NCBI RefSeq assembly: GCF_000717645.1
Contig: NZ_JNZZ01000012.1
Location: 62,001 to 126,000 of the forward strand
Origin: Streptomyces californicus
Lineage (GTDB): Bacteria; Actinomycetota; Actinomycetes; Streptomycetales; Streptomycetaceae
DNA: 64,000 nucleotides
Direction: 5' to 3'
The position numbers and the translations under genes are program-made. The notes under the pieces were generated by a model. That model made no database searches. It was given only the letters and a program-made list of their open reading frames with translations, and had not been told where the DNA came from. Shown piece after piece: positions 1-9,496 of the stretch (its first letter is position 1; each line of letters opens with the position of its first letter).

Positions 1-279
1 CGCGTCGGCGCTCTCGGGTTCGACGAGCAGCCAGTCGCCCGCCCAGTCGGCGGCGGAGGGGACCTCGGCGAGGGCCAGCAGCCGGTGTGCGCGGCGGTCC
101 CAGTCCCGCCCGGTGCCCACCAGCAGGGTGCGGGCCTCGGACCACCTGCCCCGGGCGAACCGGCCGCGTACGGTGATGAGTTCGCCGTCGTCGAGCGCCG
201 GGTCGAAGGCGGTGTCCGGGCGGCTGCCCCGGCGACGGGAGCGGCCCAGGGGCGGCGGAGGCGGCGGGGGCGGGGGCAT
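1..279 (-). CDS. Hypothetical protein, N-terminal part only
   Basis: The reading frame is open from an ATG at 279 to the left edge, so 93 codons are visible and the C-terminus lies outside the window. It begins with a run of about eight prolines, followed by a basic RSRRR patch and a segment around TVRGRFARGRWSEAR and RRAHRLLALAEVP that looks alpha-helical and TPR-like. Tryptophan-rich WAGDWLLVEPE follows. The pattern resembles conserved Streptomyces proteins of unknown function that score weakly as TPR or DUF4034. No catalytic motif is visible. It is divergent from the ASCH gene, and the 260 bp between them carry an inverted repeat at 368-398. Confidence 0.7.
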   Translation of the reverse strand, partial: MPPPPPPPPPLGRSRRRGSRPDTAFDPALDDGELITVRGRFARGRWSEARTLLVGTGRDWDRRAHRLLALAEVPSAADWAGDWLLVEPESADA

Positions 280-367
280 GCCGCGGGCTTCTTTCGATGC
301 GGTGTGCGAGCGGATGATCGCGCACAGCAAAGCGGGCGGTCGCGCTCTCAGTCAAGAGGCGTTGGCC

Positions 368-398
368 GCCAACTGCTCATATAGGTATGCCAGTTGGC
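368..398. promoter_or_regulatory. Long interrupted inverted repeat in a divergent intergenic region
   Basis: The arms GCCAACTG (368-375) and CAGTTGGC (391-398) are perfectly complementary. Between them lies a second nested pair, CATA (378-381) and TATG (386-389), around a four-base centre. It could be an operator for the divergent pair of genes or a folded leader in RNA. Nothing in the sequence names the regulator. Confidence 0.4.
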
Positions 399-539
399 CG
401 GTTCCGGTCGAATGGGCGGGAAAAACGGCCCGGCGGCGCCCGGGGCGTGGGGCCGGAGAACGCCTCCGAGGGCCTGTCGTCGAACCGCCACCGCCACCGC
501 CGCCCGGAGGGCGGCCGCACCGAGTGCCACACTGGTCGC

Positions 540-965
540 ATGGAGCCACGCGAACCCCTGAAGCCCTACCTTCTCGCCTTTCCCGGACCGTTGCGGGACC
601 GGCTGGTGGCGGCCGTGCTCTCCGGGGAGAAGGTGTCCACCACCGGGCTGCTGTGCGAGTACGAGCTGGAACAGGAGGAACTGCCGCCGGTCGGCGAACG
701 CTCGGCACTCATCGACTCGGAGGGGCGGGAGGTGGCGGTGGTCGAGGTGACGGACGTACGGGTGCTGCCACTGGGGGCCGTGGACCTGCGGCACGCGCTG
801 GACGAGGGCGAGGGGTACGCCTCGGTGGCCGAATGGCGGGCGGGGCACGAGCGGTTCTGGCACAGCGAGGAGATGCGGGAGGCGCTGGGCGACCCGTCGT
901 TCACCGTGGACGACGGGACGCTGATCGTCGCGGAGCGGTTCCGGGTGGTCGAGCGGTGGGAGTGA
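540..965 (+). CDS. ASCH domain-containing protein
   Basis: The protein has 141 residues, the normal length for a stand-alone ASCH domain (a PUA-like fold thought to bind RNA or act in nucleoside chemistry). The family signatures are visible: a GEKVSTTGLLCEYE strand-turn near residues 29-42, a central VAVVEVTDVRVLPLGAV strand pair, and the C-terminal LIVAERFRVVERW strand. The ATG at 540 was chosen because the homology starts there and a -10-like CACACT (528-533) ends six bases upstream, which fits a leaderless mRNA. The frame is open further upstream but that part has no ASCH character. No partner gene is implied by context. Confidence 0.85.
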   Translation: MEPREPLKPYLLAFPGPLRDRLVAAVLSGEKVSTTGLLCEYELEQEELPPVGERSALIDSEGREVAVVEVTDVRVLPLGAVDLRHALDEGEGYASVAEWRAGHERFWHSEEMREALGDPSFTVDDGTLIVAERFRVVERWE

Positions 966-1101
966 CCGGGGGTCCGGGTACGTCCGCGGGGCGGCGGCGC
1001 TCCCGAGCCGGAGGGCTGCCGGGGCGGCACTCCCGGGGGCGGCGGCACTCCAGCGACGCAGGGCGCTCCCGGGGCGGGGCCCGCGAGCCCCTGCCGTACG
1101 A

Positions 1102-1132
1102 GCGGCGGAATCCGGCTCCGGAAATCCGCCGC
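1102..1132. terminator. Nested hairpin between convergent genes
   Basis: GCGGCGGA (1102-1109) pairs with TCCGCCGC (1125-1132), and an inner CCGG/CCGG stem lies between them. It sits at the 3' ends of the convergent ASCH and FAD dehydrogenase genes. There is no U-tract, as is usual in Streptomyces. Confidence 0.45.
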
Positions 1133-2790
1133 TACGCCGTCGCTTCCGCCGCCGCCCGGCCCGCCGCGCGGCCCGAGAAGACGCAGCCGCCCAGGAACGT
1201 GCCCTCCAGCGAGCGGTAGCCGTGGACCCCGCCGCCGCCGAAGCCCGCCGCCTCGCCCGCCGCGTACAGCCCAGGGAGCGGGGCGCCCTCGGCGGTCAGG
1301 ACCCGGGAGGACAGGTCCGTCTCCAGCCCGCCGAGCGACTTGCGGGTGAGGATGTTGAGGCGGACGGCGATCAGCGGGCCCGCCGCCGGGTCCAGGATGC
1401 GGTGCGGCTTCACGGTCCGGATGAGGCGGTCGCCCAGGTAGGCGCGGGCCCCGTTGATCGCGGTGACCTGGAGGTCCTTGGTGAAGGGGTTGACGATCTC
1501 GCGGTCGCGGGCGGTGATCTCGCGGCGCAGGCCCGCCTCGTCGATGAGCCCCTCGCCGGTGATCGCGTTCATGCCCCGCACCAGCGCGCCGAGGTCCTTC
1601 TCCACGACGAAGTCGGCCCCGCGGTCCATGAACGCCTTGACCGGAGCGGGTACGTCCACGCGGGCCCGGCCGATCACGTCGCGGACCGACTTGCCGGTGA
1701 GGTCCGGGTTCTGTTCGGAGCCGGAGAGGGCGAACTCCTTGCCGATGATGCGCTGGTTGAGCACGAACCAGGTGTAGCCGTGGCCCGAGCCCATGATGTG
1801 TTCGAGGGTGCCGAGCGTGTCGAACCCGGGGAAGAGCGGGACCGGCAGCCGCTTGCCGCGCGCGTCCAGCCAGAGGGACGAGGGGCCGGGGAGGATGCGG
1901 ATGCCGTGCCGGGCCCAGATCGGGTTCCAGTTCTCGATGCCCTCGGTGTAGTGCCACATCCGGTCGCGGTTGATGTGGTGCGCGCCCGCCTTCTCGGCGA
2001 TGCCGAGCATCAGGCCGTCCACGTGCGCCGGGACCCCGGAGAGCATCTTCTCGGGCGGGGTGCCCAGCCGCTCCGGCCACTGGGCGCGGACCAGGTCGTG
2101 GTTGCCGCCGATGCCGCCGGAGGTGACGATCACCGCCTGGGCCTTGAGCTCGAAGGCTCCGGCGACCTCCCGGCTGCTCGCGGTGCCGCGCTCGGCCGCG
2201 CTGGGCTCCAGCACCTCGCCGGTGACCGTGTCGAGCGCCCCGGCGGTGCGGGAGAGTCCGGTGACGCGGTGGCGGAAGCGGAGCTGGACGAGCCCCTTGG
2301 CGACGCCCTCGCGCACCCTCCGCTCGAAGGGGGCGACGACGCCGGGGCCGGTGCCCCAGGTGATGTGGAAGCGGGGTACGGAGTTGCCGTGGCCGGTCGC
2401 GTCGTAGCCGCCGCGTTCGGCCCAGCCGACGACGGGGAAGATGCGCAGCCCCTGCTGGTGCAGCCAGGAGCGCTTCTCGCCGGCGGCGAAGTCGACGTAC
2501 GCCTCGGCCCACTTCCTCGGCCAGCGATCCTCGTCCTCGCGGTCGAAGCCCGCCGTGCCGTACCAGTCCTGGAGGGCCAGTTCGCGGCTGTCCTTGATCC
2601 GCATCCGGCGCTGTTCGGGCGAGTCGACGAGGAAGAGGCCGCCGAAGGACCAGTGCGCCTGGCCGCCGAGGGCCTGTTCGGGCTCCTGGTCGAGGAGGAT
2701 CACGGAGCGTCCGGCGTCGGCCAGTTCGGCGGTGGCCACGAGCCCGGCGAGTCCCGCCCCGATCACGATCACATCAGCGTCGTACGCCAT
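1132..2790 (-). CDS. FAD-binding dehydrogenase (fumarate reductase/KstD-like)
   Basis: This 552-residue flavoprotein opens with a Rossmann dinucleotide motif, VIVIGAGLAGLVATAELA (about residues 6-23), followed by an acidic LLDQEPE strand end. Further flavin-binding signals are SGGIGGNHDLV in the middle and GLYAAGEAAGFGGGGVHGYR near the C-terminus. The C-terminal GTFLGGCVFSGRAAGRAA segment is typical of the fumarate reductase/3-ketosteroid delta1-dehydrogenase superfamily. Actinobacterial members are usually annotated only as FAD-binding dehydrogenase and the substrate is not known. The ATG at 2790 directly precedes the Rossmann strand; an in-frame extension further upstream has low-complexity composition. 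It is convergent with the ASCH gene and divergent from the NUDIX gene. Confidence 0.85.
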   Translation of the reverse strand: MAYDADVIVIGAGLAGLVATAELADAGRSVILLDQEPEQALGGQAHWSFGGLFLVDSPEQRRMRIKDSRELALQDWYGTAGFDREDEDRWPRKWAEAYVDFAAGEKRSWLHQQGLRIFPVVGWAERGGYDATGHGNSVPRFHITWGTGPGVVAPFERRVREGVAKGLVQLRFRHRVTGLSRTAGALDTVTGEVLEPSAAERGTASSREVAGAFELKAQAVIVTSGGIGGNHDLVRAQWPERLGTPPEKMLSGVPAHVDGLMLGIAEKAGAHHINRDRMWHYTEGIENWNPIWARHGIRILPGPSSLWLDARGKRLPVPLFPGFDTLGTLEHIMGSGHGYTWFVLNQRIIGKEFALSGSEQNPDLTGKSVRDVIGRARVDVPAPVKAFMDRGADFVVEKDLGALVRGMNAITGEGLIDEAGLRREITARDREIVNPFTKDLQVTAINGARAYLGDRLIRTVKPHRILDPAAGPLIAVRLNILTRKSLGGLETDLSSRVLTAEGAPLPGLYAAGEAAGFGGGGVHGYRSLEGTFLGGCVFSGRAAGRAAAEATA

Positions 2791-2947
2791 GGTTTCCATC
2801 CTGTCGGGGAGGCTCGGGGGGAGCGGGACGGGTGGGCACGGCCGGCCGCGCGGGGTCGGCGAAACGTTCAAGTTACCCGTGCGTCAGATCTTGGGTATCC
2901 GCCGGGGCCACGTCAACCTCCCGGCCGGGTGCGGTTGGATGAGGTGC

Positions 2948-3457
2948 ATGAACCCCTCAGACGAGATCCTGGACATCGTCGACGAGAACGACGTGGTCGT
3001 CGGGCAGGCTCCGCGCGGTGAGGCGACCGCGCGGGGGCTGCGGCACCGGTGCGTGTTCATCGAGGCGCGCGACGCGGAGGGCAGGCTCTTCGTCCACCGC
3101 CGCACGGACACGAAGCTGGTCTTCCCCTCGCACTACGACATGTTCGTCGGCGGTGTCGTGGGCGCGGGCGAGTCGTACGACGAGGCGGCGCTGCGTGAGG
3201 CGGAGGAGGAGCTGGGGGTCACGGGGCTGCCCCGGCCGGAGCCGCTGTTCCGGTTCCTCTACGCGGACGGCGCGCACACCTGGTGGTCGGCGGTCTACCG
3301 GGTCCGCTGCGATCTTCCGGTCTCGCCGCAGGTGGAGGAGGTCGCCTGGCACGCGTTCCTGGACGAGGCGGAGGTGGAGCGGCGGCTCGGGGAGTGGCCG
3401 TGGGTGCCGGACGGGCTGGAGGCGTACCGGCGGCTGCGGGAGTCGCGTCCGGCGTGA
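2948..3457 (+). CDS. NUDIX hydrolase
   Basis: The 169-residue protein has a clear Nudix box, GVVGAGESYDEAALREAEEE, with the REAEEEL metal-binding core. The N-terminal NPSDEILDIVDENDVVVGQAPR and the FIEARDAEGRLFVHRRTDTK segment resemble isopentenyl-diphosphate isomerase-like and YfcD-type Nudix proteins. Its real substrate is unknown. The ATG at 2948 was preferred because GAGGTG lies just upstream; a second ATG at 2939 adds only three residues. It is divergent from the FAD dehydrogenase. Confidence 0.88.
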   Translation: MNPSDEILDIVDENDVVVGQAPRGEATARGLRHRCVFIEARDAEGRLFVHRRTDTKLVFPSHYDMFVGGVVGAGESYDEAALREAEEELGVTGLPRPEPLFRFLYADGAHTWWSAVYRVRCDLPVSPQVEEVAWHAFLDEAEVERRLGEWPWVPDGLEAYRRLRESRPA

Positions 3458-3626
3458 CGGGCCCGGCGCGGGGTGTGCGGGCCCAGTCGTCCCGGCTCGG
3501 ACCTCCCGGCGCGGCCGCCCCGGCCCCGTTGTCCCGGCGGGGCCCGGCGCGGTCGTCGCGGCCCGATCTCGGCCGGCCTGATCGGATGCGATCGGCCCTG
3601 GTCGGGCTCGTTCATTCGGCAGCGCC

Positions 3627-3632
3627 TAGGGT
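3627..3632 (+). promoter_or_regulatory. -10 element TAGGGT for a leaderless start
   Basis: TAGGGT ends seven bases before the GTG at 3640, the spacing expected when transcription starts at the initiation codon. No Shine-Dalgarno sequence precedes the GTG. The -35 is poor. Confidence 0.4.
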
Positions 3633-3639
3633 TTCACGT

Positions 3640-4035
3640 GTGAACAAGATCGCGCAGAGCGTACGGCTGTGGTTCGCGCCTCAGCGGGTGCGGGAGGAAG
3701 GGAACACCCCGGACTACCGGTTCTCGCTGGCCAACGAGCGGACGTTCCTGGCCTGGGTCCGTACGGCGCTGGCCCTGATCGGCGGCGGATTCGCGGTGGA
3801 CCAGTTCCTGCCGGATCTGGCGTGGGGCGTACGGGCCGGTCTGGCGCTCGGGCTGCTGGCCGCCGGGGTGCTCTGCGCGCTGCGCGCGGTCAACCACTGG
3901 GTGCGGTGCGAGCGGGCGATGCGGCGGGGCGAGGATCTGCCGGTGTCCCGGTTCCCGACGCTGCTGAGCCTCGTGGTCGCCGTGGTGGCCGTGGCGATGG
4001 TGGTGGTGGTCCTCTTCGGCTGGGAGAGCGGGTGA
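3640..4035 (+). CDS. DUF202 (YidH-like) membrane protein
   Basis: The 131-residue protein carries the DUF202 signature DYRFSLANERTFLAWVRTALALIGGGFAV near its N-terminus and three predicted membrane helices (about residues 40-58, 66-86 and 105-127). YidH/DUF202 proteins are small inner-membrane proteins of unsettled function. The start is a GTG that appears leaderless. The stop overlaps the start of the next DUF202 gene by four bases (GTGA), so the two are translationally coupled and may form a heteromer. Confidence 0.85.
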   Translation: MNKIAQSVRLWFAPQRVREEGNTPDYRFSLANERTFLAWVRTALALIGGGFAVDQFLPDLAWGVRAGLALGLLAAGVLCALRAVNHWVRCERAMRRGEDLPVSRFPTLLSLVVAVVAVAMVVVVLFGWESG

Positions 4036-4343
4036 CGGCCGCGGTGCGGGACCCCGGGCTGCAGCCCGAGCGGACGCGGCTGGCGTGGCGGCGGACGACG
4101 CTCTCCGCCACGGTCGTCGCGCTGCTGGCCGTACGGCAGGCTCTGCACAGCGGGGCGACGCCGGGGGCGCTGGTCGCGGTGGCGCTGAGCACGCTCGCCT
4201 GGCTGGGCTTCCTGCTGGTGGCCCACCGCCGGGTGGTGGCGCTCGGGACGGCCCGCCCCCCGGCGCTGGCGCCGCGCGGCGCGCTGACGGCGGCGCTGTG
4301 CACGGTGGCGCTGGCGGCGTTCGCGGCGGCGATGCTGTTCTGA
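4032..4343 (+). CDS. Second DUF202 membrane protein
   Basis: This 103-residue paralogue of the preceding gene carries the signature LQPERTRLAWRRTTLSATVVALLAVR, then two further hydrophobic helices ending in ALCTVALAAFAAAMLF. The GTG start lies inside the GTGA overlap with the upstream gene. The tandem long/short DUF202 arrangement is common in actinobacteria. Function is unknown; topology and coupling suggest a two-subunit membrane complex. Confidence 0.82.
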   Translation: MTAAVRDPGLQPERTRLAWRRTTLSATVVALLAVRQALHSGATPGALVAVALSTLAWLGFLLVAHRRVVALGTARPPALAPRGALTAALCTVALAAFAAAMLF

Positions 4344-4353
4344 GGACGTGACG

Positions 4354-4368
4354 CCGCCCTGCGGGCGG
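4354..4368. terminator. Short GC hairpin between convergent genes
   Basis: CCGCCC (4354-4359) pairs with GGGCGG (4363-4368) around a three-base loop, immediately after the second DUF202 gene and before the oxidoreductase stop on the other strand. Confidence 0.35.
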
Positions 4369-4381
4369 GCTTCCCCGTCCC

Positions 4382-5317
4382 TCAGTCGTCCCAGTCCACC
4401 GTCACCACGATCTTGCCGCGGGTCCGCCCCTCCTGGTTGAGCCGGTACGCCTCGGCCGCCTCCTCCAGCGGGAACACCCGGTCCACGTGGACGGTGACGA
4501 TGCCCCGCTCGGCCAGCTCCGCGACCTTGGCCAGGTCGTGCGCGTCGGGGCGTACGAAGGCGTAGCGGCCGCCGTAGGAGAAGACCTCCTCGTCCGCGAC
4601 GGAGGCGAGCCGGCCGTCCGGGGCGAGAGTGTCGGCGGAGGCCCGCAGGGCGTCGCCGCCGACCGTGTCGAAGGAGGCGTCGAAGCCTTCGGGGACCAGC
4701 TCCCGAAGGCGTTCGACGAGGCCCTCGCCGTACTCCACCGGTTCCGCGCCGAGGCTGCGCAGGTGGTCGTGGTTGCGGGGGCTCGCGGTGCCGACGACCC
4801 GGCAGCCGGTGTGCCGGGCGATCTGGACGGCGAGCGATCCGACCCCGCCGGCCGCCGCGTGGACCAGGACGGCGTCGCCCTCGCGGATCTTCAGGGTGCG
4901 GTGCAGCACCTGGTACGCGGTCAGCCCGGCCAGTGGCAGACCGGCCGCCTCCTCGAAGCTGAGGCTGAGGGGCTTGCGGGCCAGGGTGCGCACGGGGGCG
5001 GCGACGTACTGGGCGAACGTACCCCGGGAGAGGAAGTCCTCCCGTACATAGCCGATGACCTCGTCGCCCACCGCGAACTCGTCCACGGCGACGCCCGGCT
5101 GCACGACGACGCCGGAGACGTCCCAGCCCGGGATCACCGGGAAGACGGCGTCGAGCGCCTTCTGCAGATAGCCCTCGCGGGCCTTCCAGTCGACCGGGTT
5201 GACGGCGGCGGCCCGCACCTTCACGAGGACGCTGTCCGGGCCGACCGTGGGGTCGGGCCGCTCGCCGTACTCCAGGACGTCCGCGGAGCCGTACGCGCTG
5301 TAGCTGATCGCCTTCAT
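4382..5317 (-). CDS. NADP-dependent oxidoreductase (quinone oxidoreductase type, MDR family)
   Basis: The 311-residue medium-chain dehydrogenase/reductase has no zinc ligands. The N-terminal GroES-like part reads MKAISYSAYGSADVLEYGE, with AAAVNPVDWKAREG. The cofactor domain has VLVHAAAGGVGSLAVQIA (a GXGXXG variant near residue 150) and GCRVVGTASPRNHDHLRSLGA, typical of NADPH-using quinone oxidoreductases. The C-terminal GRTRGKIVVTVDWDD matches the family's closing GKIVL strand. GGAAGG lies seven bases before the ATG. A repeat-rich 75-codon frame upstream ends in an ATGA overlap with this start but is probably not a gene. Confidence 0.87.
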   Translation of the reverse strand: MKAISYSAYGSADVLEYGERPDPTVGPDSVLVKVRAAAVNPVDWKAREGYLQKALDAVFPVIPGWDVSGVVVQPGVAVDEFAVGDEVIGYVREDFLSRGTFAQYVAAPVRTLARKPLSLSFEEAAGLPLAGLTAYQVLHRTLKIREGDAVLVHAAAGGVGSLAVQIARHTGCRVVGTASPRNHDHLRSLGAEPVEYGEGLVERLRELVPEGFDASFDTVGGDALRASADTLAPDGRLASVADEEVFSYGGRYAFVRPDAHDLAKVAELAERGIVTVHVDRVFPLEEAAEAYRLNQEGRTRGKIVVTVDWDD

Positions 5318-5388
5318 CCCTCGACCTTCCGCGCAGGGCCGGGCCGCCGCAACTCAGGGCGGGGCGAAGCGGAACGGCCGCCGCGGGG

Positions 5389-5487
5389 CCGCCGGACGCG
5401 CGCGGGTCCAGATCCGCTCCCCCGCCGGACGCGCGCGGGTTCGGATCCGCTACCCCGCCGGACGCGCGCGGGTTCGGATCCGCTACC
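5389..5487. repeat. 33-bp tandem repeat, three copies
   Basis: Three units start at 5389, 5422 and 5455, each beginning CCGCCGGACGCGCGCGGGT. The second and third are identical, and a degenerate fourth begins at 5488. The period is eleven codons, so on the minus strand it would read as repeats of GSGSEPARVRR. It fills most of the 340-bp gap between the oxidoreductase and the phosphotransferase. Confidence 0.85.
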
Positions 5488-5536
5488 CCGGTCGGACGCC
5501 GGAGCCGGAGCGATCGGATCGGGAGAGACACTGGAC

Positions 5537-5556
5537 GACATACCGACTGGTCGGCA
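5537..5556. promoter_or_regulatory. TetR-type operator A in front of the phosphotransferase/ACAD operon
   Basis: The core GACATACCGACTGGT (5537-5551) continues as CGGC and contains the palindrome CCGAC-TG-GTCGG. The same 15 bases occur on the opposite strand at 13254-13268, in front of the SDR/acyl-CoA ligase/TetR operon. This is the form expected for a TetR-family site. The likely binder is the TetR encoded at 9885-10478. Confidence 0.7.
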
Positions 5557-5657
5557 TCATGGTCTCCGACCGTCCCGCCCCGGGCGTGCCCGACGGACCC
5601 CGATCGGGTCCTGATCCTTCGGACACGCCCACGCCCCACCGCCCGGAGGTACGCACC

Positions 5658-6680
5658 ATGAGCCCAGTCCCCCCGCCAGGTCTCGACCCGGAGTCGCTGC
5701 GGGCCCGTCTCGACCGCGAGCGGCCGGGACTGGTGAGCGGACCCCTCCACGCGCGGCTGATCGAGGGCGGCCGCTCGAACCTGACGTACGTCGTCGGCGA
5801 CGGGACGGGGCAGTGGGTGGTGCGCAGGCCGCCGCTCGGCCATGTGCTGGCCACCGCGCACGACATGGCGCGCGAGTACCGCGTGATCAGCGGGCTGCAC
5901 CCCACCGCCGTGCCCGTTCCGGAGCCGCTGCTGCTCTGCGAGGACGACGCGGTGCTCGGCGCGCCGTTCTACGTGATGGAGTACGTCGAGGGCGTCCCGT
6001 ACCGCACCGCCGAGCAGCTCGCCCCGCTGGGCCCCGAGCGCACCCGGGCGGCGGTCCTCGGACTCGTCGACACCCTGGTCGACCTGCACGCCGTGGATCC
6101 GGGAGCGGTCGGCCTCGGGGACTTCGGCCGGCCCGAGGGCTTCCTGGAGCGGCAGTTGCGCCGGTGGGGCAAGCAGCTCGACGCCTCCCGCAACCGCGAC
6201 CTGGCGGGCGTCGACGAGCTCCACGCCGACCTCGGCCGCTCCCTGCCCGCCTCCCCCGCGCCCACCGTCGTCCACGGCGACTACCGGCTGGACAACGTGC
6301 TGCTCGGCCCGGACGAACGGATCAGGGCCGTCCTGGACTGGGAGATGTCCACGCTCGGCGACCCGCTGACCGACCTCGGCCTGCTCGTGATGTACAGCTC
6401 CGACCTCGGGCTGCCGGAGTCCCCGGTCTCCACCACCAGCGGCGCCCCCGGCCACCCCTCCCCCGCCGAGCTGATCGAGCGCTACGCGGCCCGGTCCGGC
6501 CGGGACACCTCCGCCATCTCCTGGTACACCGCGTTCGCGTGGTTCAAGCTCGCCGTGATCCTGGAGGGCATCCACTACCGCTACACGCTCGGCCAGACCG
6601 TCGGCGCGGGCTTCGACAGGATCGGCGACCTCGTCCCCGTCTTCATCGAGCACGGCCGCACCACCCTCCAGGAAGGCTGA
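5658..6680 (+). CDS. Phosphotransferase family protein (APH/ACAD10-kinase type)
   Basis: The 340-residue aminoglycoside-phosphotransferase-fold kinase has the glycine-rich region IEGGRSNLTYVV, the catalytic loop VVHGDYRLDNVLLG (HGDxxxxN), and the metal-binding VLDWEMSTLGDPLTDLG. The type with YVMEYVEGVPYRT and EMSTLGDPLTDLGLL is the one that precedes acyl-CoA dehydrogenases, as in mammalian ACAD10/ACAD11 and Pseudomonas LvaA. Those kinases phosphorylate 4-hydroxyacyl-CoA, and antibiotic resistance is unlikely. GGAGGT sits seven bases before the ATG. The ACAD gene follows after three bases, so the pair is an operon under operator A. Confidence 0.88.
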   Translation: MSPVPPPGLDPESLRARLDRERPGLVSGPLHARLIEGGRSNLTYVVGDGTGQWVVRRPPLGHVLATAHDMAREYRVISGLHPTAVPVPEPLLLCEDDAVLGAPFYVMEYVEGVPYRTAEQLAPLGPERTRAAVLGLVDTLVDLHAVDPGAVGLGDFGRPEGFLERQLRRWGKQLDASRNRDLAGVDELHADLGRSLPASPAPTVVHGDYRLDNVLLGPDERIRAVLDWEMSTLGDPLTDLGLLVMYSSDLGLPESPVSTTSGAPGHPSPAELIERYAARSGRDTSAISWYTAFAWFKLAVILEGIHYRYTLGQTVGAGFDRIGDLVPVFIEHGRTTLQEG

Positions 6681-6683
6681 CCC

Positions 6684-7898
6684 ATGGACTTCGCATTCGA
6701 CGCCCGTACCGAGGAACTGCGGGGCAGGCTCCTCGCGTTCATGGACGAGCACGTGTATCCGGCCGAGCCGGTCGCCGAGGAGCAGCGGGCCCGGCTCGCC
6801 TCCCCGTGGGACACGCCCGCGGTCGTCGGGGAGCTGAAGGCCGAGGCGCGCCGGCAGGGGCTGTGGAACCTCTTCCTGCCGGACGCGGCGTACGGGGCGG
6901 GGCTGACGAACCTCCAGTACGCCCCGCTCGCCGAGATCACCGGCCGCTCCCCGCACCTCGCGCCGACCGCGACGAACTGCGCCGCCCCCGACACCGGGAA
7001 CATGGAGGTGCTCTCCCAGTTCGGGACCGAGGAGCAGAGGAAGCGGTGGCTGGAGCCGCTGCTCGCCGGGGAGATCCGTTCGGCGTTCGCGATGACGGAG
7101 CCGGACGTGGCGTCGTCGGACGCGACGAACATCGAGACGCGGATGATCCGGGACGGCGAGGACTACGTCGTCAACGGGCGGAAGTGGTACATCTCCGGGG
7201 CGATGAACCCGGACTGCGCGGTCTTCATCGTGATGGGCAAGACCGACCCGGACGGCGAGGACATCCGCCGCCAGCAGTCGATGATCCTAGTCCCCCGCGA
7301 CACCCCGGGCGTCGAGGTGCGGCGTGCGATGCGGGTGTACGGATACGAGGACCACTCGCACGGCGGCCACGCCGAGGTGGTCTTCCACGACGTGCGGGTC
7401 CCCGCGGCGAACCTGGTCGGCGAGGAGGGCGGCGGATTCGCCATCGCGCAGGCGCGGCTGGGCCCGGGACGCATCCACCACTGCATGCGGCTGATCGGGA
7501 TGGCGGAGCGGGCCATCGAGCTGATGTGCCGGCGGGCGGTGGCGCGTACGGCGTTCGGCAAGCCGCTGGCCGCTCAGGGCGTCGTGCAGAACTGGATCGC
7601 GGACGCCCGGGTCACCGTGGAGCAGTTGCGGCTGCTGGTGCTGAAGACGGCCTGGCTGATGGACACCGTGGGCAACAAGGGCGCGCACACGGAGATCCAG
7701 GCGATCAAGATCGCCACCCCGCGCGCGGTGGTGGACATCCTGGACTCGGCGGTGCAGTTGTACGGCGCGGGCGGGGTCAGCCAGGACTTCCCGCTGGCGG
7801 AGCTGTGGGCCTCGGCGCGGACGCTGCGGCTGGCGGACGGCCCCGACGAGGTGCACCAGCGGTCGCTGGCCCGGCGGGAGATCAAGCGGTACGGGTGA
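6684..7898 (+). CDS. Acyl-CoA dehydrogenase (partner of the phosphotransferase)
   Basis: The 404-residue flavoenzyme has the ACAD N-terminal helical domain, the middle-domain signature SAFAMTEPDVASSDATNI, and the C-terminal GAGGVSQDFPLAELWASARTLRLADGPDEVH. DGPDEVHQRSLARREIKRYG is characteristic of the ACAD10/11-like branch. Members paired with an APH kinase are proposed to act on 4-phosphorylated hydroxyacyl-CoA. It starts three bases after the kinase stop, with GGAAGG as its ribosome site. The operon ends at a strong 13-bp hairpin. Confidence 0.9.
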   Translation: MDFAFDARTEELRGRLLAFMDEHVYPAEPVAEEQRARLASPWDTPAVVGELKAEARRQGLWNLFLPDAAYGAGLTNLQYAPLAEITGRSPHLAPTATNCAAPDTGNMEVLSQFGTEEQRKRWLEPLLAGEIRSAFAMTEPDVASSDATNIETRMIRDGEDYVVNGRKWYISGAMNPDCAVFIVMGKTDPDGEDIRRQQSMILVPRDTPGVEVRRAMRVYGYEDHSHGGHAEVVFHDVRVPAANLVGEEGGGFAIAQARLGPGRIHHCMRLIGMAERAIELMCRRAVARTAFGKPLAAQGVVQNWIADARVTVEQLRLLVLKTAWLMDTVGNKGAHTEIQAIKIATPRAVVDILDSAVQLYGAGGVSQDFPLAELWASARTLRLADGPDEVHQRSLARREIKRYG

Positions 7899-7911
7899 CG
7901 GACGGCGGTGC

Positions 7912-7945
7912 GGCCCCCTCCCGAGGTGCTCGTCGGGAGGGGGCC
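7912..7945. terminator. Strong bidirectional terminator hairpin
   Basis: GGCCCCCTCCCGA (7912-7924) pairs without mismatch with TCGGGAGGGGGCC (7933-7945) across an eight-base loop. It separates the convergent ACAD and aminopeptidase genes. Confidence 0.8.
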
Positions 7946-8001
7946 GCGGCGGTGTCGCCGGAGACCGGCGGACGGGCCCGGGGGCCGGTGGGGCGCGACG
8001 G

Positions 8002-9474
<1,473 letters not shown>

Positions 9475-9496
9475 TCAAGGAAATGACCGTGCTCCG

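Noticed and set aside
113..1219. Long forward open frame overlapping the ASCH gene
   Set aside because: It is arginine/glycine-rich with no domain, and it covers both a divergent intergenic region and a well-supported ASCH gene in another frame. It is an effect of GC-rich composition.
1222..3021. 599-codon forward frame opposite the FAD dehydrogenase
   Set aside because: It is an antisense shadow; the minus-strand frame has full flavoprotein motifs and proper start context.
5658..6680. Aminoglycoside resistance kinase
   Set aside because: The fold is APH-like, but the operon with an acyl-CoA dehydrogenase and the family motifs point to acyl-CoA metabolism.
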